A stretch of DNA of 64,000 bases from Cellvibrio sp. UBA7671. GTDB lineage: Bacteria > Pseudomonadota > Gammaproteobacteria > Pseudomonadales > Cellvibrionaceae. The notes under the pieces were generated by a model that was given only the letters and a program-made list of their open reading frames with translations, did no database searches and was not told the DNA's origin. The translations under genes were made by a program, and so were the position numbers. Positions 52,159-60,997 of this stretch are shown here, piece after piece. The stretch covers positions 248,001-312,000 of the forward strand of contig DLHJ01000002.1 in assembly GCA_002483145.1 (NCBI GenBank), written 5' to 3'. How positions within the stretch are numbered: the stretch's first letter is position 1; every line of letters begins with the position of its first letter.

Positions 52159-54501
52159 TTAGAGTTTTAAATTGGTGCCGGCTAAATTATCACTGGTAGC
52201 ACTAATATTGATGTTATCCAGTGAATCACCAAGTTCAACTAATGCGCTTGCGATACCGCTGCTGGTGCTGACTTCTACCGGACTGATCAGTTTTGCATTG
52301 CCGCTAATTCCAAAGGAAACCGGGATATTATTTGTGCGTACCAGATTGCCTTTGCTATCAACTAATTGCGCATATACAAACACAATGTCTTTAACGCCAG
52401 CTTGGGGTGCTTTTCCGCTGGTATCTACCGTTAAGCGAATATTTGTTGCAGTGCCTGCGGTTACCACTTTATGTTCCGCAACGGCTTTGCCACCAATGTA
52501 ACCAATGGCTTTTAATTCGCCTGCTTCGTATTTTTCCAGCGCAAAATTAAAGGGTGGGTTTTTCAGATTTTTGCTGTTATCATTTTTGTCCGGCGTTTGT
52601 TTGGCGATAATTTTTCCGTTAAGTAGCAGTTCCACTTCATCCGCATTACTAAATACACGCACATTAGCATCAGATTTTTCATTCCATTCGCTGGCGATGA
52701 ATACCATGGGGCCTGAAGTAAATTTGTCAGATACTTCACTGGCATCGCGCTGGCTTTGGTAGAAGTAGTAACTGTATTTTGGTAGGCGATCAATACTCAT
52801 AATGCCCGAGCTTTCCAAATCCGGCGCGTAACCACGGTTGTAATCAAACATCACCCAGTAGCCGTCAGCAAATGCCGGTGTATTGAAGTTATCGTTGTGA
52901 GCTTCTTGAATGTTGGATGCCTGCTGCAACAAACGTGTTTCGCCATCGCTTAATAATTGGCGGCTGGAGCGATCTGCCTGCAGCAAATTTGCCCATTCGG
53001 TTTGGTTTAAACCGGCATTCATGGCGTAGTATTCCCAATCACCGTATTCGCTTACGATGTAGGGCTTGCTCGGTTCTTTGTAGTGTTCCAAGCGATGTTG
53101 GCGCGCTTGCAAATAAATATCGTAACCGTATTCCTGCCAGCCAGCAGACATAGCGCCTGGATATTCTTCATCAATAATTTTGGTTAATGAATCGATAAAA
53201 GGCTCAGTCATCCAGGATTCATTTAGCGAGCACTCCCAAGCCATTACCGACGGGTGATTGCGGTCACGGCGAATTAAATCCCGGCAGGTTTGTTGAATTT
53301 GCGCCTGAAATGCCGGGTCTTCAGAAAAATATTGCCAACCTAAAATTGAATCCAGGAGAACTAAACCTAACTCGTCAGCCGCTGCCATAAACGCAGGTGA
53401 GTGCGGGTAATGTGAGAGGCGTACGTAATCAAATCCGGCGGATTTTATTTTGACAGCATCGCGATAATCTGCTGCATCAGACGTTGCGTAACCAACGTAA
53501 GGATATTCTTGATGGCGATTTACCCCGCGCAGGAATGTTGCCTCGCCATTGATCAATAATTGATTTTTTACCCACTTGAATTCGCGTATACCTATGCGTG
53601 TGGTCTGTTCGTCTACCAACGAATCGCCTTCATAAACACGGGTAACCAGATGGTAGAGATTAGGTGTTTTGGGTGACCAAAGTTGCGGATTGGCAAGCAT
53701 TAAATCAATGGTGTTTTCGGCATCTGTTTTTCCGTTCACCGTTTGCAGTTCGCCAGTTTGGTCAACGACCACTTTATCGCCAGCCAATAATTTTTGCACA
53801 ACACGGAATTTTTTCGGATCAATATGCGCGTTGGCGAGATGGGTTTTGATTCTGATAGTGGCTTGTTCGGCCGTAACTTGTGGATAGCTTACAAAAATTC
53901 CACCACTGGCGGTTTTTTCGGCAGCAACCGCGTCGGTAATGTGCAGATCATTATTAACCTGCAAATACACGTGGCGATAAATACCTCCGTAGGTATTAAA
54001 ATCCAAATCCTTTAATGGTTTTGGGCCGGTAATGGGATTGTCGCGATTATCCAGCCGCACCATCAATTCATTGGGTGTATCCCACTTTAGTTTTTCGGTG
54101 AGATTAACCGTGAAGGGCAAATATCCACCGACATGGGTAATGAGTTTTTCGCCGTTTAACCAAACTTCAGCAACATTCTTTGCTGCTTCGAATTTTAATG
54201 AGATTTGTTTGCCTTTCCAGCTCTCTTCTGTTGCGATGGTTTTTTTATACCAGGCATCCCCCTGGAATTGTTCGTTTACCACTAGTGGCTCGATTTTGGG
54301 TGTGTGCGGGATTTGCACAGGTTCCCATTCTTTTTGCTGTTGCGCTGTTGCCAGATCGAGTGCGTTGTTGCTGCGGAAAAATTGCCAGTCTTTATCGTAG
54401 AGCGTATCACCAACAGGCGATTTATGTTGCGGCGCTGGCGAACAGGCAGCGATAAAACTACACAGTGCCAAGGTGAAGACGTGAATTTTTTTGTTAATCA
54501 T
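52159..54501 (-). CDS. GH2 beta-galactosidase-like lipoprotein
   Basis: This 780-residue glycoside hydrolase family 2 enzyme has a lipoprotein signal with lipobox IAAC (Cys20), so it is probably anchored in the envelope. Order: sugar-binding beta-sandwich (about 40-190, with GDAWYKKT and GGIYRHVYL), immunoglobulin-like domain (190-290), catalytic barrel (290-590), and extra C-terminal beta domains. The acid/base is Glu428 in SLNESW and the nucleophile Glu485 in VSEYGDWEY; RGVNRHQEYPYVG is the family's substrate loop. GAGAGA precedes the ATG. It follows GH53 by 45 bases and likely takes galactose off the galacto-oligosaccharides that GH53 releases. Confidence 0.92.
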   Translation of the reverse strand: MINKKIHVFTLALCSFIAACSPAPQHKSPVGDTLYDKDWQFFRSNNALDLATAQQQKEWEPVQIPHTPKIEPLVVNEQFQGDAWYKKTIATEESWKGKQISLKFEAAKNVAEVWLNGEKLITHVGGYLPFTVNLTEKLKWDTPNELMVRLDNRDNPITGPKPLKDLDFNTYGGIYRHVYLQVNNDLHITDAVAAEKTASGGIFVSYPQVTAEQATIRIKTHLANAHIDPKKFRVVQKLLAGDKVVVDQTGELQTVNGKTDAENTIDLMLANPQLWSPKTPNLYHLVTRVYEGDSLVDEQTTRIGIREFKWVKNQLLINGEATFLRGVNRHQEYPYVGYATSDAADYRDAVKIKSAGFDYVRLSHYPHSPAFMAAADELGLVLLDSILGWQYFSEDPAFQAQIQQTCRDLIRRDRNHPSVMAWECSLNESWMTEPFIDSLTKIIDEEYPGAMSAGWQEYGYDIYLQARQHRLEHYKEPSKPYIVSEYGDWEYYAMNAGLNQTEWANLLQADRSSRQLLSDGETRLLQQASNIQEAHNDNFNTPAFADGYWVMFDYNRGYAPDLESSGIMSIDRLPKYSYYFYQSQRDASEVSDKFTSGPMVFIASEWNEKSDANVRVFSNADEVELLLNGKIIAKQTPDKNDNSKNLKNPPFNFALEKYEAGELKAIGYIGGKAVAEHKVVTAGTATNIRLTVDTSGKAPQAGVKDIVFVYAQLVDSKGNLVRTNNIPVSFGISGNAKLISPVEVSTSSGIASALVELGDSLDNINISATSDNLAGTNLKL

Positions 54502-54546
54502 ATTCTCTCTCACTCGTATTTTTTTTGAATTATGTGGGTAATTACA

Positions 54547-55674
54547 TTATTCGGTATAGTCTGCCGAAAAAAATAAAAACGCGGGTAGGGCATTGTTGTG
54601 GCGTGTTGCATCAAAAAAGCTGGCGTTTTCCCAATGCGAACCTTTGCCCCACAGGGTTTTGCAGCGAGTGCTGACCCAAGCCGGTTCCCAGTAGATAACA
54701 CCCAATCCACCTGAAGCTTTTACCAATTGGGTTAATGTTAGCAGATAAAGCAGCTGGCCTTTAGCGCTGGCAGGATATTCGGGCTGCACCGCTTTTTCAC
54801 CCAATACATTGCCAGCCTTGTCAAAATTATGCAGCGTCCAGGGGTAAGCGGTTTCTACAATCATCACCTCTTTGTGATAGGTGTTTTTTAATTCTTTAAT
54901 GGCATCCGGCAAGTCCGGCAGTTTATAAGTGGACCACTGCGGATAATAGGAGAGGCCAATAATATCGAAATCGGTCACACCATTTTCGCTTGCCTGTTTA
55001 AACCACCAGAGCGCGTTTTCCGGTTGGGCGATATGCAATACAATCTGGATAGGTTTTTGGGATTGTTTGCTGTAATCGCGCACGGCTTTAATGCCGCTAT
55101 TTAATAATTGTGCATTGCGTTGCCAATTGGGAATGCCGTGTACTATGGAGTTCTCTTGTTGCAGTATTTCGATATTGGTTTCGTTACCAACTTGCACCAT
55201 GTCGGGTAACAGATTTTCTTTATCGAGAGCGGAGAGTGTCTCCGTCGTGTAGTCGTATAGCGCTTTAGCGAGTTGATTGGTATCGGTGATATGTGCCCAG
55301 GCTTTGGGAATAAATTGCTTTTCGGGGTCAGTCCAAGTATCGGAATAATGAAAATCCAGCAGGGTTTTCATTTTATTATCTTTCGCGCGTTGTAGCGTTT
55401 TACTCACATCGGCGAGGTCAGAGTATTTCGTCCAGTCGGCGTCATGCCATAGGCGCACACGCACAAGGTCAGCGCTTTTTTTGGCAAAGAGTGCAAAGGG
55501 ATCCTGTTTTTTACCTTTGTCGTAGTAGGTTGCTCCGCAATCCTCCATTTCATTGACATAAGATAGATCAGCACCGACGTAAAAGGGCTTTGCATTAATT
55601 GGTACAGGTGTGTTTGCCAAAGTGCCTGCGGCGATAAAACCTATGGCAAGAAGCAGTAATTTTTTAATCATCAT
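54547..55674 (-). CDS. ganB: GH53 arabinogalactan endo-beta-1,4-galactanase
   Basis: This 375-residue secreted enzyme of glycoside hydrolase family 53 cuts beta-1,4-galactan side chains of pectin. A signal peptide ends near residue 20 (TLA). The catalytic pair is Glu165 (VGNETN, acid/base) and Glu274 (VETAYPW, nucleophile). Other family marks are GADLSYVNEMEDCG, VRVRLWHD, LLDFHYSDTWTDP, DIIGLSYYPQW and GVIYWEPAWV. The gene opens with two Met codons; either could start it. It is between the receptor gene and GH2, with a terminator hairpin in front of it, so it may be expressed at a lower level than the receptor. Confidence 0.95.
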   Translation of the reverse strand: MMIKKLLLLAIGFIAAGTLANTPVPINAKPFYVGADLSYVNEMEDCGATYYDKGKKQDPFALFAKKSADLVRVRLWHDADWTKYSDLADVSKTLQRAKDNKMKTLLDFHYSDTWTDPEKQFIPKAWAHITDTNQLAKALYDYTTETLSALDKENLLPDMVQVGNETNIEILQQENSIVHGIPNWQRNAQLLNSGIKAVRDYSKQSQKPIQIVLHIAQPENALWWFKQASENGVTDFDIIGLSYYPQWSTYKLPDLPDAIKELKNTYHKEVMIVETAYPWTLHNFDKAGNVLGEKAVQPEYPASAKGQLLYLLTLTQLVKASGGLGVIYWEPAWVSTRCKTLWGKGSHWENASFFDATRHNNALPAFLFFSADYTE

Positions 55675-55708
55675 CTAGCTCATCTATGTGTTGTGGAATT
55701 GTGGTTCC

Positions 55709-55736
55709 CAAAAAAACACGGCTGCCGAAGCAGCCG
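55709..55736 (-). terminator. Terminator between the receptor gene and GH53
   Basis: On the minus strand CGGCTGC-TTCG-GCAGCCG forms a 7-bp stem with a very stable UUCG loop and is followed by TGTTTTTT. It follows the receptor stop, inside the galactan operon, so read-through is needed for the enzymes unless they have their own promoter. Confidence 0.85.
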
Positions 55737-55791
55737 CACAATAAGGGAGAGTTCCATTAACAAGTTAAAGCAGGTTTACCAACAAAACGCG

Positions 55792-58506
55792 CTAGAGTTT
55801 CCAGTTCAAACCAACAGAATAGCGAGAGCCAAACTCTTCATACTTGTTGATGTGGTTTGGATTGTTGGATTCCAAACCATAGGTCTTGTACGGTTCGTCG
55901 GTGAGGTTTTGTACCTGGAAGTAGACTTTGTAATGGTCGTTGAATTCGTACGACAAACTCAAATCCCAATAGCCTTCCGCATCGTTCATGCCTTCTTCGC
56001 CCATCACCAGATTGATATCGCGTTGGAATTCGCTGCGATAGCTGTAAGACGTGCGCGCTTCAAAACCGTTCAGGTAATACCAGAGCGTAAAGTTAGCGAC
56101 ATCTTCCGACAAGCCCGTCAAACCGGCTTTGTAATCGCTGTTCAGCGGTACAAACTGTTCAACGTTGGATTCGTTGTGCGAGTAGTTGGTGTAAATCCCC
56201 AAACCATTAAAAGGCGCCGGTAAGAAATCAAATGATTGTTGCCACAGTAATTCGTAGCCGCGAATGTAACCGCCGCTGCCGTTAATGGGGCGCGATACTT
56301 TGTATTCTTTACCATTGCTCACCACAGTTTCTGCATCGGCAGCGCGAGCGATAAAACTTTCCAAATCTTTATAGAAAAGCGTTGCAGCAAATTGTGAACC
56401 TTCGGCGTAGTACCATTCGTAAGAAAGGTCCGCTTGATCAGCGCGGAATGGATCGAGTTTTGGATTACCGGAAGTGGATTCACCCGGGTTTGAACCCCAC
56501 AAATCTTCATTCAAATTGACACTCGGGCTCATCATGTTAACCGGTGCGCGTGCCATGGTTTTGGCGGCAGCGAAACGAATTAATTGTTCATCGTTCAGGT
56601 TCAATGTCCAGTTGGTACTCGGCAATACATCGCTGTAGTCGTGGTCGACTGACACTGCGTTGACGACGGGTTGCGGCTGCCAATTACCGGGAGTGACTTC
56701 TACCCAAACATCTTCTCCTTGCTGATAACCGCTGGAAGTGGTTTCAGTTTCTACATTGCGCACGCCGAGATTACCGGTAAGTGCCAATCCGAATACTTCA
56801 GTGCCCATATCCAATTGCACGTATTGCGCGCTGATATCTTCACTGACATCCCAGCTGGAAATTAAATCATCCGCATCCCCCGGTGTCGGATTTTTCAGGC
56901 CGCCGAAATAATTGTTGATGACTGCATTGCGATCAACACTCAGATAGTCGGGAAGGTCGCTCCAGTAGCTTGCACTTTTTGCATCGATAATCGCGCTGGC
57001 CGGAATGGCAGCACCAGCGTTTTGTGTAACGCTCTGTGACCAAATTTGGCCATGCTCAAATTTATCGCGGCTGGAAATAGCAGCACCAAATTTAACGGCT
57101 TGCACAAAGCCATTATCAAAGTCGCGGGTGAAATCCAATTTGAATGAACTGAGTTCATCGCCGCCTTCAGCTTGGGGTTGTACTTGAATATTGGCGACAT
57201 TATTGGTGCTGGTATCAGTTAATGACGCGTCCAACAATTTGAATGTCATACGGCCGTCGTTAGTCGCACCAAAGGTTGCGCGGCCGGGAGCGCTGTTTTC
57301 AGTGCGCACTGTGGCCCAACGTTTGTCGCGGCTGGTTTCAGAAATGCCAGCGTCGGCAGCGACTGTCCACAAATCTTGCGACCACTTCACGTTTACACCG
57401 TGGCTCGTGAGTTCATCGTCTTGCACGTATTCTTCGTTCAGATTGCGCAGGGAGCTGAGGTTAACAGTGCCGGAAATTAAATCTACAGCCCCAGCGCCCA
57501 GGTTGCTGTTGGTGTAGGCCGTTGGGACTGTGCTGATCAGGTCCCACTGGTTGTCGAAATTATTGCTAATTTGGAAATCAAAACCGCGTTGGTTTTCGCT
57601 GATATCAAATGAAGACCAGAAGCCGTCATAGGCGATTTCCAGATTCTCGTTAGGTTGCCATTGGACAGCGCCCATCACACCTTGGCGTTCGTCTTCACCG
57701 CCACGCACCAGCGCAGAACCACCCCAAGGCGCGATCACGTTTGCGCCCAACTCGCTGTTCCATTGGGTGTTGTGCCAGGTATCACCGTAGTTCCACAGCT
57801 CGGCGCGTTGGGTGGCGATGGATTCAGAACGGCCTGAATAGCCAATGGCCACACCAAGGGTGTCATCGAGGAATTGGTCGATATAGGAAATGCTGACGCG
57901 TTGGCCGATGCCATTATTCGCAGCATCATCAACATCTTTGCCCAGTTCGGAAGAGGTTGCACGCAGATCGACTACCACTTTGGTGGAGTCGTAATCCAGC
58001 GGCTTGATCGTGTCCAGATTTACGGTACCCGATACGCCGCCTTCAGCAATCCAGGCTTGCGGGGTTTTGTAGACTTGGGCCGCATTGATCAATTCGGAGG
58101 GGAATTGGTCGTAGCGGATGTTGCGTGTCTCTTCCAGAATCGCAACCTCGCGGCCATTCAGGGTGGTAAAGCCGAGCATGCCGCCCATACCGCGGATAGA
58201 AATCTGGCTGCCATTACCGCGGTCGCGGTCTTGCGCCAGGCCGGGCAGGCGTTTTAATGAGTCGCTGATCGACACATCGGGCAGTTGACCGATATCTTCC
58301 GCGGAAATCGCCTCTACCACACTCGCCGAGTTGCGTTTGATTTCGGCGGCAGTTTGCAAGCTTTTAAGGAATTTGCCGGTAACGACAACTTCTTCTACCA
58401 AGTCTTCCTGACTAGCGGTGCTCTGCGCCGCGGCAATGGGGGCTAACAGGCTTACGGCAACAAACAGACTGGTGCGTACGAACGTATTCGATGGGGTGTG
58501 TTTCAT
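55792..58506 (-). CDS. TonB-dependent receptor of the galactan locus
   Basis: This 904-residue TonB-dependent receptor has a signal peptide that ends near residue 28 (AAAQ). It is followed by the TonB box EEVVVTG (residues 37-43) and the plug with the IKRNSASVVEAISAEDIGQLPD signature. That signature is typical of the carbohydrate-type receptors (TIGR01782-like) of Xanthomonas, Caulobacter and Cellvibrio. RIRGMGG-type SQISIRGMGGM and the GVSGTVNLDT block complete the plug. The barrel ends GLNWKL. I start at the ATG with GAGAGA upstream. Its neighbours GH53 and GH2 point to galacto-oligosaccharides as the ligand. No regulator gene is adjacent. Confidence 0.93.
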   Translation of the reverse strand: MKHTPSNTFVRTSLFVAVSLLAPIAAAQSTASQEDLVEEVVVTGKFLKSLQTAAEIKRNSASVVEAISAEDIGQLPDVSISDSLKRLPGLAQDRDRGNGSQISIRGMGGMLGFTTLNGREVAILEETRNIRYDQFPSELINAAQVYKTPQAWIAEGGVSGTVNLDTIKPLDYDSTKVVVDLRATSSELGKDVDDAANNGIGQRVSISYIDQFLDDTLGVAIGYSGRSESIATQRAELWNYGDTWHNTQWNSELGANVIAPWGGSALVRGGEDERQGVMGAVQWQPNENLEIAYDGFWSSFDISENQRGFDFQISNNFDNQWDLISTVPTAYTNSNLGAGAVDLISGTVNLSSLRNLNEEYVQDDELTSHGVNVKWSQDLWTVAADAGISETSRDKRWATVRTENSAPGRATFGATNDGRMTFKLLDASLTDTSTNNVANIQVQPQAEGGDELSSFKLDFTRDFDNGFVQAVKFGAAISSRDKFEHGQIWSQSVTQNAGAAIPASAIIDAKSASYWSDLPDYLSVDRNAVINNYFGGLKNPTPGDADDLISSWDVSEDISAQYVQLDMGTEVFGLALTGNLGVRNVETETTSSGYQQGEDVWVEVTPGNWQPQPVVNAVSVDHDYSDVLPSTNWTLNLNDEQLIRFAAAKTMARAPVNMMSPSVNLNEDLWGSNPGESTSGNPKLDPFRADQADLSYEWYYAEGSQFAATLFYKDLESFIARAADAETVVSNGKEYKVSRPINGSGGYIRGYELLWQQSFDFLPAPFNGLGIYTNYSHNESNVEQFVPLNSDYKAGLTGLSEDVANFTLWYYLNGFEARTSYSYRSEFQRDINLVMGEEGMNDAEGYWDLSLSYEFNDHYKVYFQVQNLTDEPYKTYGLESNNPNHINKYEEFGSRYSVGLNWKL

Positions 58507-58725
58507 GGTTTCTCTCTCGTTTGTTATATATATCATATTTATAGGCTTAATTTTTACTGATCAGTTAAAAGCTGTCAAGAGGAAACTGCATTCATCTAAT
58601 TATATGACTAGTTCTAAGCAAGATTTTATGCCCCTTGGGGGGCTATGTGGGGGTAAATACGGCGGAAGGGTTTTGTCGAGAATACTGGAGTTGATACTTA
58701 TGAGAAGCGAGTGACGGGCTAACGT

Positions 58726-59625
58726 TTATTCTTTTTCTACCAGTAATCCTGGTGCAGCCGCAATAAATCCGCCGGTATCACTTTCATCTTTTAACGCAAC
58801 GCCAGAGCATTGCATGCGTATTGCCGCTTCGCATAACCACAATAATTTTTTCGCAGCAGCAGCGTGAACCAAGCCTTCGGAGCGCACATTGGAAATGCAA
58901 TTTCGATCGGCATCCGTGCAGCCGACTTTGGCGTTATGGGTGAGGTAAACCCCGAGGCTATCGGGCGAACTTAATCCTGGGCGCTCCCCAATCAGCATGG
59001 CCACCATGCGCGCATTTAACAATTCGCTGACCTCATCCGCCAGTGCAACCCGCGCCTGTTGGGCGATGACGATTGGGCCTAAAGTCCAATGTGGTGGAAT
59101 CCGTGATTGAATTTCGGCGATAAGTTTTGCTGCCTGTTGGGTAACTGCCATAGAGGAAAGGCCATCGCCAACAACCAATAATAAATCGATTGGTTTTTCA
59201 GCATAGTGTTGCCGTGAATAATCTTTCAAAAACGAAACGCTCGTTTCATCCAGGCGCCGTCCAAAATCCGGACGTAATAAATAGCTATGCCGATCAGTTG
59301 CGCGGCTGTGAACCTGCAGTGTTTTTAAACCTTGAGCGTGCAATTGATCAGCAAGCGAATTCACATCCAATGCAAGATGCACCGCATCGCGCGCCATGGC
59401 ATGGGCGCAACTAAAATCCAACACGGCTTTAGTGGTTAAGCTGCTACCGGTGCGCCCGAGAGCGATGCGCGCTTGGGTGAATTGTTTTAAATCCTGCCAG
59501 GGGTCATCAACACTAATTGGTGCTGCTACGCCAACTTGCTGGGGAATTGTTGCAAGAGTGGATGCTGTTGACTGATGGGACGCACTTGTCCCGCTGAATC
59601 CATGATGTTCATTTTCTTGAGCCAT
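58726..59625 (-). CDS. eutC: Ethanolamine ammonia-lyase small subunit EutC
   Basis: This 299-residue small subunit of the adenosylcobalamin-dependent ethanolamine ammonia-lyase works with EutB to turn ethanolamine into acetaldehyde and ammonia. Conserved stretches are QARIALGRTGSSLTTKAVLDF, HARDAVH-like AMARDAVHLALD, LLLVVGDGLSSMAV, MLIGERPGLSSPDSLGVYLTH and DRNCISNVRSEGL. The only ATG in frame lies inside eutB, giving a 100-base overlap. The first 40 residues are low-complexity and variable, so the overlap part is plausibly an unstructured N-terminal tail. Confidence 0.95.
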   Translation of the reverse strand: MAQENEHHGFSGTSASHQSTASTLATIPQQVGVAAPISVDDPWQDLKQFTQARIALGRTGSSLTTKAVLDFSCAHAMARDAVHLALDVNSLADQLHAQGLKTLQVHSRATDRHSYLLRPDFGRRLDETSVSFLKDYSRQHYAEKPIDLLLVVGDGLSSMAVTQQAAKLIAEIQSRIPPHWTLGPIVIAQQARVALADEVSELLNARMVAMLIGERPGLSSPDSLGVYLTHNAKVGCTDADRNCISNVRSEGLVHAAAAKKLLWLCEAAIRMQCSGVALKDESDTGGFIAAAPGLLVEKE

Positions 59626-60914
59626 TGTTCAAACTCCGGCGCGGCTTTTAAGCCGAGAATTTTGCGCAAATAGAGCGTGTCGTGAAACGAAGTGGTTTGG
59701 TAATTCAGCATGATGTCATCGGCGCCGGGGATGCCCATTAAAAAAGTCAGCCCCGCGTTGGCGAGCAATGTCATCAGTGTATCCATATCATCCTGATCGG
59801 CTTCGGCGTGATTGGTGTAACACACGTCGCAACCGAGCGGTACGCCCAATAATTTTCCGCAGAAATGATCTTCTAATCCCGCGCGAATAATTTGTTTGCC
59901 ATCGTATAAATATTCCGGGCCGATAAAACCCACAACCGTGTTAGTAAGCAGCGGTGATAAATGCCGTGCAATCGCATAGGCGCGCGCTTCGCAGGTTTGC
60001 TGGTCAACGCCGTGATTTGCATTGGCCGACAATGCCGAGCCTTGGCCAGTTTCAAAATACATCACGTTGTCGCCAATGGTGCCGCGCTTGAGTGAGCGTG
60101 CCGCGTCGCGCGCTTCTGCTAATAGCGCGATATCAATACCAAAACTTTTATTCGCCAATTCAGTGCCCGCGATAGATTGAAAAACCAAATCTACCGGTGC
60201 GCCTTTTTCAATCAACTGGATCTGGTTGGTCACATGGGTGAGGATGCAGGACTGCGTAGGGATTTCAAATTGTTGGATCACGCCATCAACTAAATGATAC
60301 AGCTCCATCAGCGCTGATAAATTATCAGTCGCGGGATTAATCCCAATCACTGCATCGCCTGATCCGTACAGCAAACCATCAATTAATGACGCCGCAATGC
60401 CGCGTGGATCATCGGTCGGGTGATTAGGTTGCAAGCGCGCAGAAATATGGCCTGGCAGGCCAATAGTATTGCGAAAGCGGGTGATGACTGAACATTTTTT
60501 GGCGACCAGAATTAAATCCTGGTTGCGCATCAATTTACTCACAGCAGCGGCCATCTCCGGGGTAATGCCGGGTGCAACGCGCGCGAGTGTTTCGGTGGTT
60601 GCGATATCGGACAGCAGCCAATTGCGAAAATCTGCAACAGTCAGGTGACTGATTTCGGCAAAGGCTTTTTTATCGTGTGTATCGATAATCAAGCGCGTGA
60701 CTTCATCGCTCTCATAGGGAATTAATAATTCTTGCAGGAACTGTGCGAGCGGTACTTCAGCTAAACACATGCGCGCGGCCATGCGTTCCACATAAGTCGC
60801 TGCTGCAACGCCGGCGAGATAATCGCCGGAGCGGGCTGGTGAGGCTTTCGCCATCACCTCTTTTAAATCGCGAAACTCATAGGTCTGTAAACCCAGAGTG
60901 TGTTTGTATTGCAT
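59526..60914 (-). CDS. eutB: Ethanolamine ammonia-lyase large subunit EutB
   Basis: This 462-residue catalytic large subunit is a TIM barrel that binds ethanolamine and the cobalamin cofactor. I start at MQYKHTLGLQTYEFRDLKEV because it lines up with the usual N-terminus; a longer frame begins with TTG. Conserved blocks include ASPARSGDYLAGVAA, GLPGHISARLQPNHPTDDPRGI, GDAVIGINPATDN, YFETGQGSALSANANHG and the VGFIGPEYLYDGKQIIRA substrate region. The gene order permease-eutB-eutC on one strand, with no shell proteins or reactivase in the window, indicates the short cytosolic ethanolamine pathway of pseudomonads. EutA and aldehyde dehydrogenase must lie elsewhere. Confidence 0.97.
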   Translation of the reverse strand: MQYKHTLGLQTYEFRDLKEVMAKASPARSGDYLAGVAAATYVERMAARMCLAEVPLAQFLQELLIPYESDEVTRLIIDTHDKKAFAEISHLTVADFRNWLLSDIATTETLARVAPGITPEMAAAVSKLMRNQDLILVAKKCSVITRFRNTIGLPGHISARLQPNHPTDDPRGIAASLIDGLLYGSGDAVIGINPATDNLSALMELYHLVDGVIQQFEIPTQSCILTHVTNQIQLIEKGAPVDLVFQSIAGTELANKSFGIDIALLAEARDAARSLKRGTIGDNVMYFETGQGSALSANANHGVDQQTCEARAYAIARHLSPLLTNTVVGFIGPEYLYDGKQIIRAGLEDHFCGKLLGVPLGCDVCYTNHAEADQDDMDTLMTLLANAGLTFLMGIPGADDIMLNYQTTSFHDTLYLRKILGLKAAPEFEQWLKKMNIMDSAGQVRPISQQHPLLQQFPSKLA

Positions 60915-60997
60915 ACTGCGACCCGTATTTATAGATGCATGTGCTTGAGCCAGATGGCTCAAGCTTAGCAGATCTTTTTTTTGCGAGCTTCAGGCTA

